NCBI GenBank assembly: GCA_014803435.1
Contig: JACYFD010000001.1
Coordinates: 372,001 to 436,000, forward strand
Direction of reading: 5' to 3'
Length of the DNA stretch: 64,000 nt
Origin: Cellulosimicrobium terreum
GTDB lineage: Bacteria > Actinomycetota > Actinomycetes > Actinomycetales > Cellulomonadaceae
The first letter of the stretch is position 1, and every line of letters starts with the position of its first letter. Both the position numbers and the translations under genes were made by a program. This document shows positions 30,515-39,107 of the stretch, piece by piece. The notes under the pieces were generated by a model. The model did no database searches, was not told where the DNA came from, and was given only the letters and a program-made list of their open reading frames with translations.

Positions 30515-31600
30515 ATGGCCGCACCACCCCTCGTCGAGGCCGTCGGCCTGCGCAAGAGCTACGGCAGCCCGCGCAAGCCGGTCCCCGTGCTCGACGATGT
30601 CGACGTCACCCTCGCCGAGGGCGAGGTCCTCGCCCTGCTCGGGCCCAACGGCGCCGGCAAGACCACGACCGTCCGGATCCTCACGACCCTCCTGCGTCCC
30701 GACGACGGCACCGCGACCGTCGCTGGCCACGACGTCCGCCGCGACGCCGCCCGCGTGCGCGAGGTCATCAGCCTCACCGGTCAGCACGCCGCCGTCGACG
30801 AGAAGCAGACCGGTCGCGAGAACCTCGCGATGATGGGACGTCTGGCACACCTCCCGCGCCGCGCCGTGCGGGGCCGCGTCGACGACCTGCTCGACGCGTT
30901 CGACCTCACGGACACAGCCGACCGGCGCGTCGACACCTACTCCGGCGGCATGCGTCGCCGGCTCGACCTCGCCGCCGGGCTGCTCGCGCGCCCGCGTGTC
31001 ATGTTCCTCGACGAGCCCACGACCGGCCTCGACCCCCGCAGCCGCCAGACCATGTGGGAGGTCGTGCGCCAGGTCGTCGCCGACGGCACCAGCCTGTTCC
31101 TCACCACGCAGTACCTCGAGGAGGCCGACCAGCTCGCCGACCGTGTCGCCCTGCTCGACGGCGGCCGCGTCGTCGCCGAGGGCGCGCCGTCCGACCTCAA
31201 GCGTCGGGTCGGCGACGCGAGCGTCGAGCTGACGTTCGACTCGATGGCAGGGTCCGCGGGGTCCTGGCCGGAGGTGCTCGGGCTTCCATCCGCGCGGCTC
31301 GTTCCTCGCCGCGCTCCCGCCAGGCCCGCCACGCCCTTCGCATCCTCCGGCCAGGACCCCGCTCTGCCCGTCGCGTCCGATCCCGTGATGCTGCGGGTGC
31401 CGACCGACGGGACCGTCGCGCACGTTCGCGACGTGCTCGCCGCGGTCGCGGCGTCCGGCGTCGAACCGGTGCGCTGGGAGGTGCGCGAGCCGACGCTCGA
31501 CGACGTGTTCCTCACGCTGACGGGCCACGCCTCCCGCACGCGCGCCGGCGACACCTCCCGCGACACAGCCCGCGACACCGCGACCACCGACGAGACCTGA
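30515..31600 (+). CDS. ABC exporter ATP-binding protein, DrrA-like
   Basis: 361 residues. Walker A is LLGPNGAGKTTTVRIL, the signature YSGGMRRRLDLAAGLLARPR and Walker B VMFLDEPTTGLDPRSRQTMW. The C-terminal DrrA-type segment reads VREPTLDDVFLTLTGHAS. It powers an ABC-2 exporter, probably for drugs or antibiotics. Residues about 247-282 are an insertion relative to relatives (SWPEVLGLPSARLVPRRAPA and onward), encoded by the 107-bp hairpin element at 31256-31362. It falls between two strands of the C-terminal domain and leaves the frame open. The permease gene follows after 17 bases. Confidence 0.93.
   Translation: MAAPPLVEAVGLRKSYGSPRKPVPVLDDVDVTLAEGEVLALLGPNGAGKTTTVRILTTLLRPDDGTATVAGHDVRRDAARVREVISLTGQHAAVDEKQTGRENLAMMGRLAHLPRRAVRGRVDDLLDAFDLTDTADRRVDTYSGGMRRRLDLAAGLLARPRVMFLDEPTTGLDPRSRQTMWEVVRQVVADGTSLFLTTQYLEEADQLADRVALLDGGRVVAEGAPSDLKRRVGDASVELTFDSMAGSAGSWPEVLGLPSARLVPRRAPARPATPFASSGQDPALPVASDPVMLRVPTDGTVAHVRDVLAAVAASGVEPVRWEVREPTLDDVFLTLTGHASRTRAGDTSRDTARDTATTDET
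31256..31362. repeat. 107-bp dispersed hairpin element, copy A (inside ABC gene)
   Basis: The left arm 31256-31274 and right arm 31344-31362 are perfectly complementary over 19 bp around a 69-bp core. The core differs from copy B (43088-43156) at only four positions. Within it, GCGCGG pairs with CCGCGC around CTCGTTCCTCG. It sits inside the ATPase coding sequence without breaking the frame. Confidence 0.9.
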
Positions 31601-31617
31601 CCCGAGGAGAGCGCAGC

Positions 31618-32469
31618 ATGACCACCTCTACCCTGCCCGCGACGTCGGGCACGAGAGACCGGCGCCCGGGCGCCGTGCCGCGCCCGGGGCGGCACGTGCT
31701 CACCGACGCGTCCGCGATGATCGGGCGCTCGTTGCGGCTCGTGCGCCGCGACCCCGAGGAGCTGATCCTCGGGCTCGTGCTGCCGGTGATGATCATGCTG
31801 CTGTTCGTCACCGTGTTCGGCGGCGCGATCTCTGTCGGCGTCGACTACGTCGTCTACGCGACGCCGGGCGTGATCCTGCTGTGCGCGGGGTACGGCGCGT
31901 CGAACACGGCGATGGCCGTGGAGCAGGACATGCACAGCGGCGCCATGGACCGCTTCCGGTCCATGCCGATCGCGAGCCTGACGGTGCTCCTGGGGCACGT
32001 CGTGGCGAGCGTCGTGAAGAACCTTGTCACGACAGCGGTCGTGCTGGGCGTGGCCTTCGCGGTGGGGTTCCGGTCGGACGCGACGGCGCTCGAGTGGGTC
32101 GCGGCGGCGGGTGTGATCGCGCTGTACGTCGTCGCGATCACGAGCGTCGCGACGTTCATCGGTGTGATGGTCCACTCGCCCGCGGCGGCCGGCGGGTTCG
32201 GGTTCGTCATGCTCTTCCTGCCGTACCTGTCGAGCGCGTTCGTGCCCACGGAGACGATGCCGGGGTTCCTGCGCGGGTTCGCCGAGAACCAGCCGCTGAC
32301 GCCCGTCATCGAGACGATCCGCGGACTTCTGGTCGGCCTCGGCAGTGATGCGCAACCGGTCACCGAGCTCGGTTCGACGGCGGCCCTGGCCATCTCGTGG
32401 TGCGCCGGCATCATCGTGGTGTTCCTCGGCGCGGCGGCCTGGGCGTTCGCGCGCAAGCGCCGGCGGTAG
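31618..32469 (+). CDS. ABC-2 type permease, DrrB-like
   Basis: 283 residues with six membrane helices. A cytoplasmic N-terminus is followed by MIGRSLRLVRRDPEELILGL, a helix (LPVMIMLLFVTVFGGAISVG) and the family segment DMHSGAMDRFRSMPIASLTV. Near the C-terminus LPYLSSAFVPTETMPGFLRG and NQPLTPVIETIRGL match the ABC-2 signature. It forms the membrane part of the exporter with the preceding ATPase (17-bp gap, GAGGAGAG ribosome site). It is probably induced when the divergent TetR is released. A strong hairpin follows the stop. Confidence 0.93.
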   Translation: MTTSTLPATSGTRDRRPGAVPRPGRHVLTDASAMIGRSLRLVRRDPEELILGLVLPVMIMLLFVTVFGGAISVGVDYVVYATPGVILLCAGYGASNTAMAVEQDMHSGAMDRFRSMPIASLTVLLGHVVASVVKNLVTTAVVLGVAFAVGFRSDATALEWVAAAGVIALYVVAITSVATFIGVMVHSPAAAGGFGFVMLFLPYLSSAFVPTETMPGFLRGFAENQPLTPVIETIRGLLVGLGSDAQPVTELGSTAALAISWCAGIIVVFLGAAAWAFARKRRR

Positions 32470-32501
32470 ACGGCGTGCGGCGTACCCCCTGGAGCAGAGA
32501 A

Positions 32502-32545
32502 GGGGCGGTGGTACCGGTGCCCTGATGCACCGGTACCACCGCCCC
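32502..32545. terminator. Perfect 18-bp hairpin between convergent genes
   Basis: GGGGCGGTGGTACCGGTG (32502-32519) and its exact complement (32528-32545) around an 8-base loop, between the ABC permease and the heptad-repeat gene. It can end transcription from both sides. Confidence 0.85.
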
Positions 32546-32602
32546 GCGGGAGCGACGCCGTCGACGTGGAAGCCGCTCCCGAGCCTGAGACCTCGCGTCA
32601 GG

Positions 32603-34867
32603 TCAGTAGCGACGCCGCGCGGTCAGTGCGAGGCCTACGACACCCGCGACGAGTCCCGCGACGAGGAGCAGTGCGGCGAGGCCCGACGCCGCGCCGACCG
32701 GACCGTCCTCGACGCCGGTCCGGAGCGTGTCCGTCCCGGCGGTGAGGGTCCCCGTACCGTCGGACAGCGTCGCGGCTCCGTCCGCGATCCTCGTGCTGCC
32801 GTCGTTCAGGTCGGACGCGCCGGTCGCGAGGGTCGTGGTGCCCTCATGCAGGGTCGTCGACCCGTCGGCCAGCTTCGCGTTGCCCTCGGCGAGGTCGGAC
32901 GCGCCGTCGGACAGCGTCTCGAGGCCGCCCTGCAGCCGCAGCGTGCCGTCCTCGAGGCGCGTCGTCCCGGCGAACAGGTCGCCGGCACCCGTGCGCAGCA
33001 GCACGCTGCCCGCGGCGAGGTCGCCCGCGCCGTTCGCGGCCCGGGTCGTCCCGGCCTCGAGGTCGACGGCGCCGTCGGCGAGCTCGGCGGTCCCCGAGGC
33101 CAGCTCGGACGTCTTGGTCGCGAGGAACGCGTTGCCGCCGGCGATCAGGTACGCGCCGTCCGCGAGGGACGCGGTGCCGTCCGCGAGCGCGGACGACGCC
33201 GTGGCCGCCGACGCGTTGCCCGCGGCGAGGACCGCTGCGCCGTCGGCGGCGTCGGTCATCTTCGTGCTCAGGGTGCCCGCTCCCGTCGCCAGGTCGGACG
33301 CCCCCACCGCGAGGTCGGACGTGCCGGTGGCCAGCTTCGTGCTTCCGGCCGAGAGCCTGCCCGCGCCGTCGGACAGGGTGGTGGCCCCGTCCGCGAGCAG
33401 CTTGCTGCCGTCGGCGAGGCTCTGCGCCCCGCCGGCGACCTGCTTGCTGCCGTTGGCGAGGGTGGACGCCCCACCGGCGAGCTGCGTGGCGCCCGTGTGG
33501 AGGTCCTGGGCGCCCGTGGCCGCGGTCGCCGCGCCGGTGCTCAGCGAGTCGAGACCAGCCGCCAGGCGCGCGGCGCCGGCCGCGGCGCCCTGCTCGCCGG
33601 TGAGCCCGTTCCGCAACGAGGTCGCTCCCGTGACGAGCTGGTCGGCGCCCGCGTCGACGTTCGCCGCGCCGTCGCGCACGGAGCCCGCCGCACCGGCGAG
33701 CGCCTCGAGCTTCGACCGGAGCGCCGGGTCGTCCGTCGAGGCGGCGAGCCCGGTGAGCTGGGCGGCGAGCGTCGTGGCTCCGTCGCGGACCTGGCCTGCT
33801 CCCTGGGCAACCGACTGTGTGCCCGAGGCGAGCGCGACCGCGCCGTCGCGGGCGGTGGCGATGCCTGTCGCGAGGCCGTCGGCGCCCGAGCGCAGCTGGG
33901 CGGCCCCGTCGGCGACGCCCTGCGTACCGGTCGCGAGGCGACCAGCGCCGTCGCGCAGGGTGCCCGCTGCTGTCGAGATGCTCGCAGCGCCGTCCGCGAC
34001 GGACGTGGCCCCCGGTGCGAGCGACCTCGCGCCGTCCGCGATCCCGGTCGCTCCGGTCTTGAGGTCCGCGGCGCCTGCCGCGAGGCCACCGGCGCCCGTG
34101 GCGATGTCGCCGGCGCCGACTGCGGCTGCGGCCGCGCCGTCGGAAACAGCGGTCGACCCGCCGGCGAGCGACGTCGCCCCGGCAGAGAGGAGGGAGGTGC
34201 CCTCGGCGAGGCGCGTGGCGCCGTCGGACAGGTCGGCGGTGCCGTCGGCGAGGAGCCCCGCGCCGTTGGCCGCAGTCACGTTGCCCGCGTACAGCGTGGC
34301 CGACCCGTCGCGCAGGGTGCCGGCGCCGTCGGCGATCTGCGACGCGCCGTCGGCGGCCTTGGCGTTCCCGTCCCGCAGCCTCACCGCGCCCGCGTCGAGC
34401 TCGCGCGTGCCGGTGGCGAGGAGCGCGGCCCCGTCGGCGGCGTCGCCGCTCCCTGCGGCGAGGCGCGCGGCGCCGTCGTTCAGCTCGTCGGCGCCGGCCG
34501 CGAGCTCGGTGGCGCCGTCGAACGCGGTGGTGCCGCCCGCGGCGAGCTGGTCCGCGCCGGACGACGCCTTCGTGGCGCCGGCAGCGAGCTCACCGGCGCC
34601 GGCCTCGAGGTCGCCCGCGCCGTCGAGGAGGCGTCGCGCGCCGTCCTGCGCGGTGAGCGTGCCGTCGGCGAGCGTCGCCGCCCCGGTGTCGAGCTCGCCC
34701 GCACCGTCGTCGAGCCGGGTCGCGCCGTCGGCGACCTGGCTGTTGTAGAGCAGCAGGAACGCGACGAGGCCGGCCACCGCGAGGGCGAGCACGGCGAGCG
34801 CGACGGACGTGAGGACGGTGTGCGTCCTGCTCGGGCGTGGTGCGGCGTGGAGAGTCGACGCTGGCAT
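32603..34867 (-). CDS. Two-TM surface protein built of about 95 seven-residue repeats
   Basis: 754 residues. The N-terminal membrane helix (VLTSVALAVLALAVAGLVAF) and a C-terminal one (LAALLLVAGLVAGVVGLALT, then ARRRY) flank about 660 residues of a near-continuous heptad of the type L-A-D-G-A-x-x (SLADGSKLLADGATTLSDGA). One interruption (STDDPALRSKLEALAGAAGS) lies near the middle. The same heptad occurs as the external stalk of YhgE/Pip and MMPL-like proteins, but here it is the whole protein. It probably forms a long extracytoplasmic helical or beta-roll stalk anchored at both ends. I cannot assign a function. The + strand gene before it converges on it, and it is divergent from the phytase-like gene. 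Confidence 0.8.
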   Translation of the reverse strand: MPASTLHAAPRPSRTHTVLTSVALAVLALAVAGLVAFLLLYNSQVADGATRLDDGAGELDTGAATLADGTLTAQDGARRLLDGAGDLEAGAGELAAGATKASSGADQLAAGGTTAFDGATELAAGADELNDGAARLAAGSGDAADGAALLATGTRELDAGAVRLRDGNAKAADGASQIADGAGTLRDGSATLYAGNVTAANGAGLLADGTADLSDGATRLAEGTSLLSAGATSLAGGSTAVSDGAAAAAVGAGDIATGAGGLAAGAADLKTGATGIADGARSLAPGATSVADGAASISTAAGTLRDGAGRLATGTQGVADGAAQLRSGADGLATGIATARDGAVALASGTQSVAQGAGQVRDGATTLAAQLTGLAASTDDPALRSKLEALAGAAGSVRDGAANVDAGADQLVTGATSLRNGLTGEQGAAAGAARLAAGLDSLSTGAATAATGAQDLHTGATQLAGGASTLANGSKQVAGGAQSLADGSKLLADGATTLSDGAGRLSAGSTKLATGTSDLAVGASDLATGAGTLSTKMTDAADGAAVLAAGNASAATASSALADGTASLADGAYLIAGGNAFLATKTSELASGTAELADGAVDLEAGTTRAANGAGDLAAGSVLLRTGAGDLFAGTTRLEDGTLRLQGGLETLSDGASDLAEGNAKLADGSTTLHEGTTTLATGASDLNDGSTRIADGAATLSDGTGTLTAGTDTLRTGVEDGPVGAASGLAALLLVAGLVAGVVGLALTARRRY

Positions 34868-35260
34868 GGTCGTCCTTCCTCACGCCCGGCGTCGTCGCCG
34901 GGCGGTCAGGAGCGGGAGGGAGTGCCCGGGACCGGGCGAGGCGTTCGCACCCCTGTGAGCGAGACGCCGAGTATCAGGTAGATCCCGGGTGACGCTAGCA
35001 ACGGGCACGGCGTCTCGGACAGCCGGTATCAGGTAGTTCGGAGCCCTCGGGCCGTCACGATTCGGTCACGGGGCCGGAGTATCTAGTACTTCGCCCCGGA
35101 GATCGTCTACCGGGGCGACGATGCGGGTGCGACGGGCGTCCTGATGTTCACCCCCGCGCCACCTGCGCGCCCGTCGACGGACCCGCCAGGGACACGCACG
35201 ACCGCGATCCTCGGCCACGACCAGTACGCGACCAGTACAGGCGACCGCCGAAGGAGTCCG
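34868..35260. other. Intergenic region between divergent heptad-repeat and phytase-like genes
   Basis: No gene is seen in these 393 bases. They hold two direct copies of GTATCAGGTAG (34971-34981 and 35026-35036), a distant inverted pair GAGACGCC (34961-34968) and GGCGTCTC (35009-35016), and a related GAGTATCTAGTA stretch near 35080. An AAGGAG ribosome site precedes the phytase-like gene. Confidence 0.6.
34971..35036. promoter_or_regulatory. Direct repeats GTATCAGGTAG
   Basis: Two identical 11-mers start 55 bases apart in the divergent gap. The first continues GATCC. A close variant, GTATCGGGTGATCC, lies just upstream of the PspC gene (about 38502-38516). The shared motif suggests a common regulator for the surface-protein genes. 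Confidence 0.4.
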
Positions 35261-38248
35261 ATGTCCCACCCCACCGCGCGCCGGCCCGCCCGCCGCACGC
35301 GACTCGCCGCCCTCGTCGCGTCCGGTGCGACCCTCTCGCTGAGCCTGGCGGCGCTGCCCGCGCTCGCGGCGTCGGGTACGTCGGCGCCGCTGACGCCGCC
35401 CGCGGCGGACGAGACGTTCCACCGGCTCGCGACGTACCCGGTGTTCGAGAACCGCCCTGCCGGCGAGGACCCCGCGACGCAGACGGTCGCGGAGATCTCC
35501 GCGGTGAGCGAGGACGGCAGCACGCTGATCCACACCGACGCGCTCGCCCGGCGCGTCGGGTTCCTCGACATCTCGGACCCGGCCGCGCCGAAGGGTCTGG
35601 GGACGCTCAGCCTCGCCGAGCTCGGCTCGGAGCACGACGAGCCGACGTCGGTCGCGGTCGTCGGCGGGTACGTGCTCGTCGTGGTGGACACCTCGGAGAG
35701 CTTCACCGACCCGAGCGGCCGGCTCGACGTCGTCGAGCTCGCGACGCGTGAGCGCGTCCGGTCGCTCGACCTCGGCGGTCAGCCCGACTCGATCGCCGTC
35801 ACGCCCGACGGTGCGCACGCCGTCGTGGCGATCGAGAACCAGCGCGACGAGGAGGCGACCCCCGACGTCGCGGGGACCGAGGAGGGCGACCTCCCGCAGC
35901 TGCCCGCCGGGTTCCTGCAGATCCTCGACCTGCCGACCGACGACCCCGCCGACTGGTCGACCCGCGCGGTGCGGTTCGTCAAGAAGAACGGCACGCTGCC
36001 CGCGAAGGTCGCGAAGGCCGGCCTGGACACCCCGATCGACCCCGAGCCCGAGTACGTGGCGATCAACCCCGCGGGCACCAAGGTCGCGGTGTCGCTGCAG
36101 GAGAACAACGGGATGGCGGTCGTCGACATCGCGTCCGGCGCGATCGACCGCGTGTTCTCGGCCGGGTCCGTCGCGGTCGACGGGATCGACACCGAGAAGG
36201 ACGGCGTGATCGACCAGACCGGGTCGATCCCTGCGACGCCGCGCGAGCCCGACGCGATCGGCTGGCTCGACGACACGCACGTGGCGACCGCGAACGAGGG
36301 CGACTGGAAGGGCGGTTCGCGCGGCTGGTCGGTCTTCGACGCGACCACCGGGAAGGTCGTCTGGGACGCGGGCGCCGAGTTCGAGCGCCTCGCCGTGCGG
36401 GTCGGCCTGCACACCGAGGACCGCGCGGCCAAGAAGGGCGTAGAGGCCGAGGGCCTGACCGTCGCGACCCTCGGCGGCGTGCGGTACGCGTTCGTCGGGT
36501 CGGAGCGCTCGAACTTCGTCGCCGTCTACGACGTCTCGGACCCGGCGGCGCCACGGTTCGTGCAGGTGCTCGCGACGACCAACGGGCCGGAGGGCCTGCT
36601 CGTCGTCCCGGGGCGCGACCTGCTCGTCGTGTCCAGCGAGGAGGACGACGCCGAGGTGGGCGTCCGATCGGCCGTGACGTTGTTCGGGTTCGGCGAGCGG
36701 TGGGCCGACGGCGCGGGCTCGCCCCAGTTCCCGAGCGTGGTCTCGGCGGACATGACGGACGGGCCGCAGGCGGGCGCACCGATCGGCTGGGGAGCGCTCG
36801 GCGCGCTGAGCGCCGACCCGGCAGACCCCCAGCGCCTGTGGACGGCGACCGACGCCGCCTACGCGGAGACGCGACTGCTGTCGCTCGACGTCCGCGGGTA
36901 CGGCGACGGGTCGCCCGCGGTGATCGACCGGTCCCTGGCGCTGACGCGCGACGGCGAGCCGGTCGGCCTCGACGTCGAGGGCGTGTCGGCGCGTGCAGAC
37001 GGCGGGTTCTGGCTCGCGGTCGAGGGCGGGACGGGCGCGGAGAACGCACTCGTCCGGGCGTCGTCGTCCGGCGAGGTGGTCCAGTCGATCGCCCTGCCCG
37101 ACGACGTCGCCTCGGGCCTCGGCAAGTGGGGCCTCGAGGGGGTCGCGGCGGGTCTCGGCGCTGGCGACGCCGAGCAGGTGTGGGTCGCCCTGCAGCGTGG
37201 GCTCACGACCGACGCGGGCGGCACGGCGGGCACGGCTCGCCTCGGCCGGTACGACGTCGCGACCGCCACGTGGGACTGGTTCGCCTACCCGCTCGAGCGG
37301 ACCGCGACGGACGGCGACTGGATCGGCCTGAGCGAGGTGACGGTCGTCGACGACGACACGCTCGCCGTGATCGAGCGCGACAAGCTCAACGGCCCCGTGG
37401 CGGCGGTCAAGCGCGTCTACACGGTCGACGTGCCCGACGTCGCGGTGGGCGACGCGTCGTCCAGCCCGGTCACGCTCACGAAGCGGCTCGCGCGCGACGT
37501 CCTGCCCGACCTGCGGACCACCCACGGCTGGACGCAGGAGAAGCTCGAGGGCCTGACGATCGGCGGCGACGGGACGGTCTGGGCCGTCACGGACAACGAC
37601 GGCGTCGAGGACGCGACGGGGGAGACGGTGCTGCTGAGCCTCGGTGCGGCGGCGGACGTCTTCGCGGCCGACGGCGAGCCCGGTGAGCCCGGTGAGCCCG
37701 GCGAGCCGACGGACCCGACCGACCCGGGTACCGAGGTGCCCGGCGCCGGGGAGGAGCCGCCGTCGGACGCGCTGCACGCGGTGACCGCCGACGACCTCAC
37801 CGCCGCGAACCACGGCGGGGTCACCCTCTCGCCGAGCACGGTCGCGCCGGGTGAGACGGTGACCGCGACCGCCGCGGGCTTCGCGCCCGGGGAGTGGGTC
37901 TCCGCGACGCTGTTCTCCACGCCGGTCGACCTTGGCCTGACCCGCGCCGACGCTGACGGGGTGGTCAGCGCCACGGTCACGATCCCGACGGACGTCGAGG
38001 CGGGTGAGCACAGGTTTGCGCTCGTCGGGCAGGTCGACGGCCGGGTGGTGTGGACGGAGCTCGACGTGCTCGCGGCCGACGCGGCACCGGTCGCGGACGA
38101 CGACGCGTCCGGCGGCTCGGGCGCGGATGCGCCGGGTGGGCTCGCGAGCACCGGTGCGACGGTGGGCACGATCGTCGGGGCCGCGGCGCTGCTGCTCGCC
38201 GCCGGGGTCGCCGCGGTCGTCGCGCGGCGCCGGCTGCAGGCGAGGTAG
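35261..38248 (+). CDS. LAxTG-anchored, phytase-like esterase/choice-of-anchor I protein
   Basis: 995 residues. The signal peptide is residues 1 to about 37 (LSLSLAALPALAASG). A long beta-propeller-like region follows, with repeats such as PDSIAVTPDGAHAVVAIENQ and YVAINPAGTKVAVSLQENNG, and the esterase-like phytase segment WGLEGVAAGLGAGDAEQVWV and EKLEGLTIGGDGTVWAVTDN. After a GEPGEPGEPGEPTDPTD linker comes an Ig-like domain (VTLSPSTVAPGETVTATAAG). The C-terminus is LASTG (about 960), a membrane helix and RRRLQAR, a sorting signal of the class E sortase (LAxTG) type. It may release phosphate from esters at the cell surface. No sortase gene is in the window. AAGGAG precedes the ATG. Confidence 0.85.
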   Translation: MSHPTARRPARRTRLAALVASGATLSLSLAALPALAASGTSAPLTPPAADETFHRLATYPVFENRPAGEDPATQTVAEISAVSEDGSTLIHTDALARRVGFLDISDPAAPKGLGTLSLAELGSEHDEPTSVAVVGGYVLVVVDTSESFTDPSGRLDVVELATRERVRSLDLGGQPDSIAVTPDGAHAVVAIENQRDEEATPDVAGTEEGDLPQLPAGFLQILDLPTDDPADWSTRAVRFVKKNGTLPAKVAKAGLDTPIDPEPEYVAINPAGTKVAVSLQENNGMAVVDIASGAIDRVFSAGSVAVDGIDTEKDGVIDQTGSIPATPREPDAIGWLDDTHVATANEGDWKGGSRGWSVFDATTGKVVWDAGAEFERLAVRVGLHTEDRAAKKGVEAEGLTVATLGGVRYAFVGSERSNFVAVYDVSDPAAPRFVQVLATTNGPEGLLVVPGRDLLVVSSEEDDAEVGVRSAVTLFGFGERWADGAGSPQFPSVVSADMTDGPQAGAPIGWGALGALSADPADPQRLWTATDAAYAETRLLSLDVRGYGDGSPAVIDRSLALTRDGEPVGLDVEGVSARADGGFWLAVEGGTGAENALVRASSSGEVVQSIALPDDVASGLGKWGLEGVAAGLGAGDAEQVWVALQRGLTTDAGGTAGTARLGRYDVATATWDWFAYPLERTATDGDWIGLSEVTVVDDDTLAVIERDKLNGPVAAVKRVYTVDVPDVAVGDASSSPVTLTKRLARDVLPDLRTTHGWTQEKLEGLTIGGDGTVWAVTDNDGVEDATGETVLLSLGAAADVFAADGEPGEPGEPGEPTDPTDPGTEVPGAGEEPPSDALHAVTADDLTAANHGGVTLSPSTVAPGETVTATAAGFAPGEWVSATLFSTPVDLGLTRADADGVVSATVTIPTDVEAGEHRFALVGQVDGRVVWTELDVLAADAAPVADDDASGGSGADAPGGLASTGATVGTIVGAAALLLAAGVAAVVARRRLQAR

Positions 38249-38261
38249 CCGGCGTGGGGGA

Positions 38262-38471
38262 TCAGGCGCGGTCGTCCGGCATGAGGAGCCACAGCGCCAG
38301 GTAGGCGAGGACCTGCGGTCCGGGCAGCAGGAGCGAGGCGACGGCGACGACGCGCACGACGGTCGGGTCCCAGCCGAACCGGCGCGCGATCCCGGCGCAC
38401 ACGCCCGCGATCATCCGACCCTGACGCGGCCGGGACAGCATGGACGAGGTGGAGGCGGTCGATGTGCTCAT
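38262..38471 (-). CDS. PspC-domain small membrane protein
   Basis: 69 residues. PspC pattern: RPRQGRMIAGVCAGIARRFG, then WDPTVVRVVAVASLLL and a final helix LAYLALWLLMPDDRA. PspC proteins are envelope-stress related. This one has no histidine kinase fusion. The ATG at 38471 was chosen because it begins the conserved unit. A GTATCGGGTGATCC motif just upstream resembles the repeats before the phytase-like gene. Confidence 0.85.
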   Translation of the reverse strand: MSTSTASTSSMLSRPRQGRMIAGVCAGIARRFGWDPTVVRVVAVASLLLPGPQVLAYLALWLLMPDDRA

Positions 38472-38536
38472 GCCTCGACGGTAGGCCGGGTGTCCCGCCG
38501 CCGGTATCGGGTGATCCCCCCAGTCGACCCTGGTCC

Positions 38537-39049
38537 TCAGTCGTCGAGCGCGTCCTCGAACACGTCGAGCGCAGCCTGTGACGCGAGCGCGAACCGGACC
38601 TCCTCGACCGTGCCCCCGGACCAGCCGCGGACGCTCGCCACGGCGACACGCGCGACGTCGTGCACGTCCCACCCGTACGCGCCCGCACTGATCGCGGGGA
38701 AGGCGACCGACCGCGCACCGACCTGCACCGCCACGTCCAGCGATGCCGTGAAGCACGCGGCGAGCAGCGCCGGGTCGTCCTGACCGCGGTGCCGGTCGGG
38801 GCCCACCGTGTGGATCACCCAGAGCGCGGGCAGGTCGAACGCGCCGGTTGCCACCGCCGCCCCGACGGGGAGCCCGTCCGGGTAGCGGGTGCGCCGCAGG
38901 TGCCGGCACTCCTGGAGCAGACGCGGCCCGGCGGCGGCGTGGATCGCGCCGTCGACCCCGCCGCCGCCGAGCAACGACGAGTTCGCGGCGTTGACGACCG
39001 CGTCGACCCGCAGCGTCGTGATGTCGGCGAGCTCGGCGGCGATCTCCAT
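38537..39049 (-). CDS. Macro-domain (ADP-ribose-binding) protein
   Basis: 170 residues. Macro-domain signatures are DAVVNAANSSLLGGGGVDGA (ADP-ribose pocket), VIHTVGPDRHRGQDD and SVAFPAISAGAYGWDV. Close relatives are O-acetyl-ADP-ribose deacetylases of the YmdB type that reverse ADP-ribosylation. The ATG at 39049 has AGGA upstream. No DarT-like toxin partner is adjacent, so a housekeeping hydrolase role is more likely than antitoxin. Confidence 0.9.
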   Translation of the reverse strand: MEIAAELADITTLRVDAVVNAANSSLLGGGGVDGAIHAAAGPRLLQECRHLRRTRYPDGLPVGAAVATGAFDLPALWVIHTVGPDRHRGQDDPALLAACFTASLDVAVQVGARSVAFPAISAGAYGWDVHDVARVAVASVRGWSGGTVEEVRFALASQAALDVFEDALDD

Positions 39050-39107
39050 GCCGACCATCCTGCCGACACGCTGCGCGGCTCGCGCGGCCGGCCGCGCCGT
39101 CACGCCG

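Noticed and set aside
35066-38011. 981-codon open frame on the - strand opposite the phytase-like gene
   Set aside because: Shadow of a gene with a clear signal peptide, propeller repeats and sorting signal.
38537-39049. DarG-like antitoxin of a DNA ADP-ribosylating toxin system
   Set aside because: No DarT-like gene adjacent. Sequence fits a stand-alone macro-domain hydrolase.
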